Of a stretch of 64,000 bases of DNA, positions 1 through 11,200 are shown one piece after another (positions within the stretch are counted from its first letter, which is position 1; every line of letters starts with the position of its first letter). The stretch spans positions 558,001 to 622,000 of the forward strand of contig JAEILZ010000002.1 of assembly GCA_018873225.1 (NCBI GenBank), read 5' to 3'. The position numbers were made by a program, and so were the translations under genes. This DNA is from [Phialemoniopsis] sp. UDSM-2020. Taxonomy: Eukaryota > Ascomycota > Sordariomycetes > Thyridiales > Thyridiaceae. The notes beneath the pieces are model-generated. The model saw only the letters and a list, made by a program, of their open reading frames with translations, did not search any database and was not told the origin of the DNA.

Positions 1-272
1 CTCCTATTTCTGTGCTACGCTGCACTGTGCAAGAAGCGCAGCTAGTCATGTAGCACGGGGCGGAAGACGGGGCCCGTCCGGAATGAGGACGGCAGATCGG
101 CATGAAGGAAGTCGGCTTTCACCGAACACTACGAATCGAACTCAACAGTGATGAGACAACGATGTTTTCCCCAAGACGACTTTTTGGCTTCTTGATAGGC
201 CGCAGTACGCATTGCAGCTCGGCTTCACGATGTTGGCATATTATAGACTCAAAGACAAATCTGGGGGAAAAG

Positions 273-280
273 TATATATA
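273..280 (+). promoter_or_regulatory. TATA box of the small secreted protein gene
   Basis: A TATATATA stretch lies about 125 bp before the ATG at 406, followed by a pyrimidine-rich leader. This is a normal spacing for a fungal core promoter with a short 5' UTR. Inference from position only. Confidence 0.5.
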
Positions 281-405
281 GCGCAACGACTACCACGGGC
301 TAAACATCTCGAGCAGTCGAAGAGCATCCCGCCTCATAGAGTCTGAACACACACTCATATCTTTTCTCCTCAATTCTCTTCCAAATTTGCCCAGATACAT
401 TAGCA

Positions 406-934
406 ATGCGCGCCTTCAACACTCTCTCCCTCCTGGCCAGCGGCATCGCCCTGCTCAGCAACCCGGTCGCCGGCACGCCGGCTGTCGAGGTTGGGCGGTC
501 TGCCGCCGCCTCGACGGAAGTGGCCTTCCAGTACTGCATCGATGAAGGCTTCCACTGGTGTTTCTGGATCGCGTCCATGGCCGGCCAGTGCAGTACGTCT
601 AAAGAAAACATCCGCTCCGCTCCAACCCTTCTTCTTGCGCTGCCGTCTGCTGACTCTCTACACTCGTAGTCACGATCCCTGCGGAACTGAGCTCCGCGCG
701 TGCGGCCCCAGGATACAATTGCTACATTTACAAGTGAGTACAAGTGATTAGATGACTTACAACCCCATGCAGGAGAAGCAGAAAAGCAATTGCTGATGCT
801 CGAGGGGTGTTGCTAGGGGTACCGAGTGCACCGGCCAGCGCGGAGGGCCCGTCACCTACGACGACCGACATATCCGCCTGAGCGACTTCGCGTGGAACGA
901 TCAGACCAAGTCATTCATGTGCGAGTTTCGCTAG
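406..934 (+). CDS. Small secreted cysteine-containing protein (effector candidate)
   Basis: Three exons (406-592, 670-733, 817-934) give a 122-aa protein. The introns (593-669, 734-816) have GT and AG ends and keep phase. Residues 1-23 form a typical signal peptide: a basic start (MRAF), a hydrophobic core and a small-residue cleavage region (VAG-TPA). The mature part is about 100 aa with six cysteines, enough for three disulfides, and ends in a conserved-looking SFMCEFR motif. I do not recognise a named family. The length, secretion signal and even cysteine number fit a fungal small secreted protein acting outside the cell, but the function is unknown. Reading through intron 1 gives an 87-aa frame that loses three of the six cysteines, which favours the spliced model. 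Confidence 0.72.
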
Positions 935-1577
935 GCCCGCCTCCTCATTTGCTGCTACATAGCGTGAGATAGCGAGATGAAGGGAAAGCAATTCTTTTTC
1001 GCTCCAAAGTAGCGTGGTTCGGGTTCGGGGGGAGGCGAGAGTGGGTCGTCGTTGCGTCTAGCCGGCCCATTCGGGACAACTTGGCTACCCGTGTCCGCAA
1101 ACTCCGCTAGACTCTGCTAATTATCACTCAACGATGTTACATATGGTTTGAGCCAAGTGTAGTTCGTCACCATAGTCAGGTCCTCTGCCTTTCTTGATAA
1201 GACTAAAAAGCTTTACCGTGGGCAATTATTTTAGTAAATGTTATATGGACGTGTCTTCTGGCCTTGCGATATTTCACTTCTTCATGAGAAATGTGAAATT
1301 CGCTTATTACGATTCTGTCAAAGAGGCGACGAAAACTATCTTCGGGGCTTTAATCTAAATGGAATATCCCGTCTGAGGACTTGGTACCTTTTGTCCCAGG
1401 GACATGAACAGGCTCATTTCCGCAAACACAAGCTGAAAGTCCGCTCGCAGGACCATGTCCTCCGTGTCAACATATAAGAAGCGCCAAGCCACGGTCATGG
1501 CTGTCTTTTGTTCGGGACAACGGTGAGACGATACTCTTGCAATTGCTAGAGATTCTTTATGAAGAACGCCGTAGGCT
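935..1577. other. Intergenic region, no gene seen
   Basis: This 640-bp spacer separates the secreted protein gene from the FAD monooxygenase. Short open frames exist on both strands but show no family resemblance, splice logic or codon bias. It probably holds the 3' end of the first gene and the promoter of the second. Confidence 0.6.
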
Positions 1578-3018
1578 ATGAGCCCTGGAACATTCAAAGT
1601 CATCGTCGTGGGCGGTGGACCAGTCGGCCTGACGGCGGCGCACGCCCTGTCCCGGGCCGGCATCGACTACATCGTCCTCGAGAGCCGCCAGTCCGTCTCC
1701 ATCGACGTCGGCGCGAGCCTGATCCTCTGGCCGCAGGGGCTGCGCGTTCTAGCCCAACTCGGGCTGATGGAGAACATCAAAGACCTCGGCACCGAGATAG
1801 ACCGCTCTACGACGGTGACGCTCGACGGACTCCAGTTCAAGGAAACATGGGCTACGAGAGTCTTGACTAAGAAGTATCGTGTCCAGTTGCGAGCTTGGTA
1901 GGTTGCAAATAATCACTGACGCCCGGGCATCTTACAGTCACGGCACTCGCACGACAATGTACCACCGAGCCCAGCTCCTCGAAGCACTCTACGACGCCCT
2001 CGACGACAAGGACAAGGCACGCATCCTTACAAACAAAAAGGTCACTGACATCGCCGTCACCGAAGACGGCGTGACCGTCAAGTGTGCCGACGGGAGCGCC
2101 CACACAGGCACCATCGTCGTCGGCGCAGACGGCGTGCACAGCCTCGTCCGGCGGCGCATGCGCGAGCTCGCGTTGGCCTCCGGCGCCGACCTTTCGCAGG
2201 TGAACGAAGACAAACCTTTCGTCAGCGAGTACAGGGTCATGTGGTGCACGATCCCCGTTCATCCCGGCAGCGCGGTGGGCGACGCCGTCGACGTGCACGG
2301 GACCGACGCGTCGCTGATGTACCTAACCGGCCGGGACCGGTCGTGGGTCTTTGTCTACGAGCGCTTACCTGACGGCCCGACGCGCGAGCGCCGAAGGTAT
2401 ACGGAGGCCGATGTGGATGCACTGGCGGAGCGGTGCGGCGACATGGCGCTGCGGCCTGGGTTGAAGTTGCGGGACGTCTTTCCGATGCGGAGGGCGGCGG
2501 GCATGTCGGACCTGGAGGAGGGCGTGCTCCCGCACTGGAGCTGGGGCGGGAAGGTTGTCCTGGTGGGGGATGCGTGCCACAAGTTCACGCCGAACCAGGG
2601 CCTGGGGTATAACAATGGGATTCAAGATGTCGTGGCGCTCGTGAACGAGTTGCACGGTGTCGTCAGCGGCGCCGGCGGCGATCGCACCTCAGCGACGCTG
2701 CTGGCGGACTGCTTCTCGCGGTACCAGTCCTCGCGCGCCGAGGTGGTGCGCAAGGACATGAAGACATCGGCGGGGCTGACGAGGATGGCGGCGTGGAGCA
2801 CCTGGTGGCGGTGGCTGCTGGACAGGTGGGTGCTGGGCTTCGTGCCTGGGATCCAGGAGTTCATGATCACGCGGGTGCTGTCGCCCGTGATCCGCGAGGT
2901 GCCCGTGCTGAGCTTTGTGCAAGGCGAGGAGCCCTTCGTGGGCAGGATCCCGTGGGCCCATGCGATTCGATCGCCGCCGGGAAGTGCTGCAGCTGCAACT
3001 GCGAGGTTGGCAGCTTGA
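1578..3018 (+). CDS. FAD-dependent monooxygenase, membrane-type (PaxM-like class)
   Basis: Two exons (1578-1873, 1938-3018) with one 64-nt intron (branch-like CACTGAC before CAG) give 458 aa. Visible motifs are the N-terminal Rossmann GGGPVG (residues 12-17) after a short VIVV strand, the GADGVHS motif near residue 160, and the GDACHKFTPNQG FAD-ribityl motif near residue 310. The last 100 residues contain tryptophan-rich hydrophobic stretches (AAWSTWWRWLL, LDRWVLGFVPG) that probably associate with membrane. This layout is known from class A flavoprotein monooxygenases of fungal meroterpenoid and indole-diterpene pathways, which use FAD and NADPH to epoxidise or hydroxylate lipophilic substrates. 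No prenyltransferase, cyclase or polyketide synthase is next to it, so the substrate is unknown. The start at 1578 puts the Rossmann fold at the usual distance; the ATG at 1559 is out of frame. Confidence 0.88.
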
Positions 3019-4687
3019 TAGGTACCGTAGCTTTGCATCCGAGAGCACGGGCGGGTAACTATTGTTAGCTCGAGGTGTGTGGTAATGTGGTAATTTTGTC
3101 CAGCTTTACCGGGGTTCGATTTGGTTGCTTCTTGCGCCGCAGACGCACATTGGCGTGTAGTGGGTTTCTGTCCCGTGGGCGCGGAATAAGAAATGTCGTC
3201 CTGTCTTGGCATTGACTGTGTGCGAGGTGAGCACAGAGGAGATTCCTCGCGAGACGAGGCGTGCCATTGTCGATGACAGGTACAATTCTCCAGTGATTTG
3301 CCATGCTCGACCCCGAAAAGAGAAAAAGCTGTCGCCATCTACGGCAAGGTTCGTAGGAATGATCTTCAGTGGCCGCCCCTCCCCTACAGCGATCATCCGC
3401 GCACCATCGCCAGAATCCCATCTCGCGTGCTCCGATTTATTGAGAAGCCCCAGTTGTGTGTGGCCCAGCGTGGGTGAGAATGGGAGGTCAAGAGGGTCAG
3501 GGACGGCATCTTTGGACGAATGGCAGTTCTTGAGAGACAGGCTAGACAGGCCAAAGCAAACGGGACGAGGTGACCCCCTTGCATGATCTTCCGTCTGGTC
3601 ACTCCCAGCCGCGAACCGTTCGACCCCTGCCCCTTGCGCATAAGCAAGGGCTAACCAGACCTGCGGCCTCTTTTTCGGACGATTGCCGATGCGTCCGGGG
3701 GTCTTTGAGTGGGTGGGAGATGGGCAGAGAGGGGACAGAAAAAGAGACAGATCAGGATCGGCAGAGCCAGGGCAGAGTCTAAAGACGGAACGGGAAGGGG
3801 ATCAACGGCTTGGAGTGGGGGAGGCTAGTGCTGGTTGCTTGCATCTCCCATTCTCAGCTTTGTTCGTTCTCTCTCTCTCTCTCCAGCCTTCGGGATGTTT
3901 GCTTGAGCGTGCAGCGCAGCGGCACACAGCTCTTTCGACTAGACTTGATCAGTCGCTAGTCGGATGAGATATTGATCATGGATCTTGTCATTGTCATTTC
4001 TCATTTCGATGTGTGGATATCTTCCTGGTGGGTTCGCACGGCAGTGGCGCCTGGGCTAACATTGAACAGGCTGGGGTTTTGCACCACAAGCTTGACCAGG
4101 TTTGCTTTTTGTTCCTCGTCTTGTCTTGCTTGTCTTGCTGCACCCCGCTCCCATCTGAGGCAATGACAGACGGGACATTGCTTTTTTGGTCGTTGCTTTT
4201 CCCCTTTGCCAAGTGTCATGCGTGGTCTGCTATCTGCGGGTGATAGAAATCAAGTTTGAACCAGCTGCCGTTGAACCGTCTTTGCGTTCAACTAAGGTAA
4301 CTAAACCAAAGAAAGAAGCAATTTAACCCTTCGTCACTCTCACTCTTCTTTCGTCCTTTTGTTCCCCACGTCTCACTTCCCGCCCTTTCATTCCGCTTTT
4401 TCGTGTCTTGGCCTTGGTTGAGCAGAGCGGAATGTTGCTGTGGAGGTAGAGGGCACATTTAACAAAGCCTACCTCTCCCATTCCTTTCAAAGTTCCCATT
4501 ACCCACGCCTCTGGTCGTCCCGTCCCGCCAGACCAAAGCCAGTCCGTCTCTCTTTTCCCACGTTTCTCTGGGCTTTTCCCGCGTGTATTCGTGTATCGTT
4601 GCACAGCAGCAAAGACAAGAGAGGGACACAGCAGCTTCCCCAAAGAAACATCAACCAACAAAGAGCAAGAGGAAACATCTTATCACG
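3019..4687. other. Long intergenic region with CT microsatellite and pyrimidine-rich leader
   Basis: No convincing gene lies in these 1.67 kb. A (CT)n tract is at 3869-3883. From about 4320 the plus strand is rich in CTTT and TCCC runs, as in long fungal 5' leaders. The downstream frame is open back to an ATG at 4583, but the methionine at 4688 has the better context and starts the conserved protein. Upstream ATGs in the leader could act as uORFs (inference). Confidence 0.5.
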
Positions 4688-6693
4688 ATGTCTTCCCCTT
4701 CATCACCGACAGCGAGCCCCAGCGCTCCTGCTGTCGCGGCACTTGAACCGCCGCACGCGCAGCTCGACGCCCTCGGCATCTTCTGGATGGTCTACGCGCT
4801 GTCCTGGACGTGCTTCCTCATCGGCGGCATGGTCTTCCTGCTGCGCCGGCGCGACATGCCCATGCTGCGCATCCGCGGTTTACCTTTATCCTTCGCCGCC
4901 GTCGCCCTGCTGCACTGCTACTGGGGCGCCGCGCAGACGGCCTACGTCTACGGCCCGCTCATGTCGGCCAAGATCGAGTACTGGGTCATGGGCCTGTGGC
5001 TGCCCTTTGGCATCGCCCTGTTCCACGCGTCCAACTCGCGGTTTTTGTATGTTGCCTCGGTGCAGAGGCGATTTGTGTCCGGGCAGAGACCTGGCTCGCC
5101 AACGTCGGTGGCGACGAGGCCTGCGAGGAAGATGGGGGTTGTCGGGTGGTATAAGGGGATGGACTATACGGCTAAGACGTTGACGGTTATTGGTATTGGG
5201 ATGGTGTTCCAGGTAAGTTGTCACTTGTATCTGGAGAGGGAAAGGGATTGTGTTGCTAACTGGCTGTGTTCTAGTTGTTCTTGACTACGTTCATGTATCT
5301 CATCTCGCGCAAGTTCCACCGCGAGTTTGGCATTCCTGGCACCGAGGTCGATGCTAGCCTGACGCCACCGGAGCAGAATGCCGCTATGCAGAAGGGTTGG
5401 GAATGGTGAGCTTGCTCTGTCTACTTGTGTTGCTATCTGATGTGCTGACTGGTGGAATAGGTGGCATTCTATCTTCTGGCAAGCTTTTTGGGCTTGGATC
5501 GTGGCTCCCATCATTCTCTGGAAGTCTCGCAACATCCACGATACCCAGGGCTGGAGGCTGCAGACCATTGTCTGCTGTCTTGCAAGGTACGCTTTGTCCG
5601 TGATACTCTTTCAGAATCTAAGCTGACAAGACTCTATAGTCTTCCCGCTACTCCCATGTGGCTCATCGCTCTCTACGTGCCCGCTCTTGCCCCAGTCAAC
5701 AAGTACTGGGTGCCACCGCAATGGTAAGCCTCATCCCATCCACAGCCCGACCAAAGTAGTCCATTATATTAACACTACTCCCTCAGGATCGCCACCTCGA
5801 TCCTCATCATCGAGATCTTCACCGTCTTCCTCCCCTGCTGGCAGGTCATGCGCCACCAGTCCCTGCGCCGCGAGACCCTCGACTCGATCGCGCAGTGGGA
5901 GTCCAACAAGCCCGAGTTCCGCAAACGGCTCGGCTCCGTCGCCACGAGCTCTACTGGTGGCGGGCGCAAGTCTTCCATCCGCACCGCCGGCTCGGGCGAG
6001 TCCATCCTGACCATGAGCGCCCTCGAGTACGTTCTCGAGCGCAACCCGTCCCCGCTGCAGCAGTTCGCTGCCCTGCGCGACTTCTCGGGCGAGAACATTG
6101 CGTTCTTGCTCAGTGTTGCCGGGTGGAAGTCGGACGGTATTGTTGCTGCGGCGAAAGCCAAGGGCGACGCGGCGGCGGAGCAGGTCTCGCTCAGGGAGCG
6201 GTTCAACAGCGCGCTTAGGATCTATGTAGGGTTCGTCAGCGCCCGGCAGGCGGACTTCCAGGTCAACTTGTCCTCCGCGGACCAGCGACGCCTAGACGCC
6301 GTGTTCGGCGACGCGGCGCGCGTGCTCTACGGCGAGAGGGTGATGGCGGAAGAAGTAGACCCGGCGACGCCGTTCGAGATGGTGACGGTGCGGCCCGGCG
6401 GTACCCCTGTGATCGGGGTGCCGTCGGACGCCGGGTCGGAGAAGGGGATCATCTCGGGCGAGACGACAGACGACCTGACGGCCATTGCGGACCGGGCGTT
6501 CTACTGGGGCGATATACCCGCGGCCTTTGGGGAGAGCGTGTTTGACGAGGCTGAGGCGAGCATCAAGTATCTTGTGCTGACCAACACCTGGCCCAAGTTC
6601 ATCAAGGACTGCCGGCGCGCGTCGGTGGACTCGCTTGAGAGTCTGGAGTCTGGATCGTCGTTCGGGATGAGTTTCCGGAAGGAGAGTCGGTGA
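4688..6693 (+). CDS. Seven-transmembrane protein with C-terminal RGS domain (GprK-like)
   Basis: Five exons (4688-5212, 5275-5405, 5461-5586, 5640-5723, 5787-6693) give 590 aa; all four introns are GT-AG and phase-consistent. The N-terminal 320 residues hold about seven hydrophobic helices, beginning [18 protein letters not shown] basic linker follows, then an RGS domain at about residues 365-563. It opens with [17 protein letters not shown] and ENIAFLLSV and closes with the [20 protein letters not shown] helix. RGS domains speed GTP hydrolysis by G-alpha. The 7TM-RGS arrangement is known from the Aspergillus GprK and Magnaporthe Rgs7 class, which link a membrane receptor to G-protein shut-off at the plasma membrane. 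The RGS core carries a long insert (about residues 445-535) between its middle and final helices. An in-frame upstream ATG at 4583 would add 35 polar residues before the first helix. Confidence 0.88.
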
Positions 6694-8251
6694 GCGATGT
6701 CATACATAACACATGGAGGCTAAGAATTGGGGTTGTTTCTTGTATATACTTGTAATGGGAGGTATGGCCTTTCCTTTTCTGTCGGATATTTTCCTTCATG
6801 TCTATATTTCACATATACCCAGCTAGATAGTGAGACAACATCGTCGTATCTTTAAATTACCCCGGAAAGATGTGCAATGTATTTATTTATCGATTGCTTC
6901 GGTTCCTAAGTTTGCCGTTTGTTCTCTCGTGGTTGGTACCGAGATGGCAATGAGCTTGTTTCTAATCCTTGCAGGCGATCCGTGATAAGGCTGTTGATTG
7001 ATTTGATTTGCGCGGCGCGATAAGAGCGGCTCGGGGCAAATGGGAACATCCGTCCGTGGCTGCTCAATAGTGCCAGCGAAATCTGGTCAGTGTCATCAAT
7101 TGCGAGCGCATCGGAAATAGGCCACGGTGCACGCATAATAGACAACCACGTGTTTGGGCGAGCCGTTCCCCCTCATCCTGATTATTATCGAGTCATGGAT
7201 GGACAAGAATTGAGCGGATGCTGCCCCAGGTCATCCGTCTTGCATCAGCCGCCGATTGGAATGCAGAGTGACAAAAGTGACAAAGTGCATCATTGTTCCT
7301 CGATCAAGTGTGCCCCCGTAATTCGTACCTGGATGGCCTGTCCTGCTAGCCTATTCTCGCCCAGACTTTTGGCATGTGACGGTGCTGGCCAGCAAAATGC
7401 GGGTCACCAGTGCTGCCTTGTCCTCGAACTGCCTCTTATCGCCCTGATAAGCCTGGCAGGGCAGCCAGTCAGCGGTCGTCCTTTTAGTGGTCCACAGGGG
7501 TCTCATGGGGTTTTCAGCGAGCGAAATCCCCACTGGACCAACTGGAGCTCGCTGCGATACCGTGCGCTAGGCCACCACCCACGGCAGCCAAGCCAGTCAT
7601 TCGCTCATCGCTCATCATCCTCTGTCGCCATTTGACCTTCCATTCGGCACCGCCTCGCCCTCTTTCAATCCCCGAGCAGAGAGACACCGGCAAGAGTAGG
7701 ATCATCACCAGAGGGCTCACTCACTCGTTGAAGCACCTTTTCCTCTCCCTCCTAATTTAGCACCGCGATGCATTCTTCTGCCTTCTCCTGACACCTTTTC
7801 CCTTTCCCTTTTTCCGTCGGTGCACCACCACCACACGGTCCTCCCGCAAGCTCCGGGATTCCGAAGATAGGCAGCTGCACACACCACCCCAAAAGCTGCC
7901 CCGACGTCGCCCTCGCGGCCACCGGTTCTACCGACCATCCCCGTCCCGTCCATCCTGGTGGTCTGATACTGCGGTAATTATATCGATGCGTCCATGGATG
8001 CCCTGGATGCCCGCTGATTACCCCGATGATCGATGATAGACTCCCTCCCACACCCTCGACTCGAGCCTATCTAGCCGTCCACGCTTCCGTCTAGTCTTCT
8101 CGGCCACGACCAATCCCGCCGACCCGAGCCTGCCTCCTCTGCCGGCGCACCTTTCTAGCGCAGCGTCCCGTATATCACGGACTGGCCATCTACTCTTTCT
8201 CCAGAAGCCGACACATCCACCTCTCCTCCATCCACATACACAGACAGAACG
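6694..8251. other. Intergenic region / promoter and long 5' leader of the sterol glucosyltransferase gene
   Basis: These 1.56 kb contain the 3' end of the RGS gene, which is AT-rich to about 6900, and the upstream region of ATG26. From about 7640 the plus strand becomes very C/T-rich (TTCCTCTCCCTCC, CCCTTTCCC), typical of a fungal 5' UTR. A 181-codon open frame at 7090-7635 has no recognisable domain and is not called. Confidence 0.5.
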
Positions 8252-11200
8252 ATGTCGTCCGCACATCAGAGTCCGGCGCGCACGGCGCAAAGCCCGCCTC
8301 CGAATCACCGCCATGCTGCCCTCTCCGATGACGAACCCCGCCGCCGCGTCTCCAAGAAGCTGCAGAAGCGGCGGACGGGCGGCCATATGCCCACAATGGA
8401 GCTGCCAGACCGACTAAAAGAATCGACGGACGGCGCTGACGACGAGGAGGACGTGCGCGTTCCGGCCCAGGGCGCGGGAATGCCCATGAACATGAACCAG
8501 AGCATCTTCGGCCTCATCGCCGCCGCCGGGTCGAAGGTGGACTTCAACGACCGCTTCGAGAGCCAGTCGAGCGACGAGGACGAGGACTCGTCGGTAAGCC
8601 ACTCGAGTAAAGGCGCCGACCTCGCGCAGACGGCCGTCCTGTCGAGGAAAGAAGGCGGCAAGAGCGATCGGCACAAGAGGAAGCTTTCTGGGCACAGGCT
8701 GCTGCACTCGCTGCCTTCGCTCACGACCAAGTTGTCACTCAAGCACAAGAGGTCGACAAAACCAAAGACGTCGCAAATACTTGAAGAGAGCGCCGAGTCT
8801 GGCGACTCGGCCTCACCGCACCCGGGCACGTCGCTCTCGCAAGAGTTAAGTCGAGGCGATGGCCGCTTGCCGCCTGTCATGAGCAGGATGCTGGAGGCCA
8901 AGGCTGAGATGGCTGCTCGACCTAGCTTCGATCTCGAGCGCGCATCGATGGACTTGGGTGGCGGCACCGGCCCGAGCCCTTTGGCGCGGAGGCTAAAAGA
9001 CATCTTTCGCTTCGACGAGCCCGAGGAGGTCATCGAGGAGTACCCCTGCTGGCTGCTGCAGAGCGTCCTGCTGCAGGGCTACATGTACATCACAGCAAAG
9101 CACATATGCTTCTACGCTTACCTCGCCAAGAAAGCGGTACGTTGCGCCCTCTTCCTGCATTCTCTCCAAAGCTTCTCTTACTGACCTGCTCTCTAGCACG
9201 AGGTTGCCAAGTCGGGATATCTCTCAAAATCTGGCAAACACAATCCTTCCTACAATCGGTACTGGTTCCGCCTCAAAGGTGATGTCCTGGCCTACTACCG
9301 TGACCCGTCAAATCTCTACTTCCCTAGCGGCCAGATCGACCTGCGATATGGCATATCCGCTGGCATCGTCGACAAGGAAAAGGACGGCATGCACTTTAAC
9401 GTAGTGACACACCACCGCACGTATCACTTCAAGGCCGACAGCGTGCCCAGCGCCAAGGAGTGGGTCAAGAGTCTGCAGCGCGTCATCTTCCGCTCCCACA
9501 ACGAGGGCGACAGCATCAAGATCTCCCTGCCCATTCAGAACGTCATCGATGTCGAGGAGACGCAGATGATCGACTTTGCCGAGACCTGCAAGGTCCGGGT
9601 CATCGACAACGACGAGACTTACGCTATTGACGAATACTTCTTTTCCTTCTTTGATCACGGCCCCGAAGCTGTGAACGTGCTCAAGATTCTGATTGATGAC
9701 GCTGCGCAACAGGCGCATCATGAGCGAGGCGTTGTACCGCCTATTGTCGAAGAGGAGTCTGATGCCAATGACCAGGCTTCTTCTAAGCGGAGCTCGCCCA
9801 ACGCCAGCAAGGACCGCTTGACGCCCCTCAAGATAGGGCCTACGAAGCTCAACGACTCTGTCCGGGCGACACTGTCCCCGATATCACCTGGCAGTCCTCG
9901 TAGCGCGAGCCCACGGCCAAGCGGCGAGATGAGCCGCAGTAGTTTTGATGCGTTCCGCCCCTTTGCCCGCAGGAGCCACGAGGTCGGCCGTGCGCTGCGC
10001 GAAGACTCGCCCCGGCGCAGCTTCAGCGACAGCAGACGGTCGATGAGCAGGAATCGCCTGGGTGACAGGACGCCAACCGAGAAGCATGGTTCTTCCGACT
10101 CGTACGTCCACTCACTCGAGGAGCCCAGCCAGGCGTCGTTGTCAGCTCTCGTGGCCTCGTCGAGCGATGATCCGTCGGCCAGCCAGATCCTGAGGGGCAG
10201 TGATGTCTTCCACCGTCCTACGATCCAGCGCTCGGCGTCTGCATCTAGGCGACGCGATCAAGACCCCATGATCGGCGCCGATGCTGGCAAAACCCACTCG
10301 CCACGTCTCGGACCTTACCGTCCCAAACACGCAGCCACCACCGGGTCGGTCGGTGACCACGCTGGCGAGTTCGGAGAGATGCAACCCCCCACCACACCGA
10401 CACTGCAAAACTTGGCCAAGATGGGGTCGTACCCGCTGCAACGGGCGGGTCTGTATGCTGGGTGGCTCAACAAGCAGTCTCGCCGGATGAGCAACCTGTT
10501 GGCCACCGAGTCGATGGGCTACGTGGAGAAGGTGTCGGGCATGTGGAAGGGCGGCAAGCGACACTACGACGAGCCCGCTGCTCTGCGTACGGACGACGAG
10601 CTGGACGATGAGGAAAACGACAAGGTTGCCACCTCTATGGACCGGTTCCGTGCACACTTTGCGCTTCCCGAGTCTGAGAGGCTACAGGCGACGTACTTTG
10701 GCTTCTTGATGAGAGTATTGCCGCTCTACGGCAAGATCTACATTAGCGACCGGTCCTTTTGCTTCCGCAGTTTACTTCCTGGCACGAGGACGAAGCTCAT
10801 CCTGCCGCTCAAGGATATCGAGAATGTGGACAAGGAGAAGGGCTTCCGCTTCGGGTACTCTGGTCTTGTTGTCGTCATTCGAGGTCACGAAGAGCTCTTC
10901 TTCGAGTTCAACCAGGCCGAGGTGCGGGATGACTGTGCCATCACTCTGCTGCAGAACCTGGAGGCCGTGCGATATCTGCGAGAGTCGGGCATTCTCGGCC
11001 AGGAAGAGAAGGAGGATGCGGAGGAGGCTATCGCCGAGCGGGATGCACTGCAGGAGGCGCGAAAGGTGGAATACCCGGACCACGAGGTTAAGCTGCCCCG
11101 CGAGACATCCGCCGTCAGCGACTCGCCCACCATCCTGTTTGACGACCCCAAGGCGTCATTCCTCAACTTTAAGCCGACGGACCCGCTGCGCATCACCTGT

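Noticed and set aside
2622..3338. 238-codon minus-strand frame overlapping the FAD monooxygenase
   Set aside because: It is a shadow of a GC-rich coding exon; its sequence has no recognisable motif.
7090..7635. 181-codon open frame upstream of ATG26
   Set aside because: No domain, no family resemblance and no splice logic; it lies in a probable promoter/leader region.
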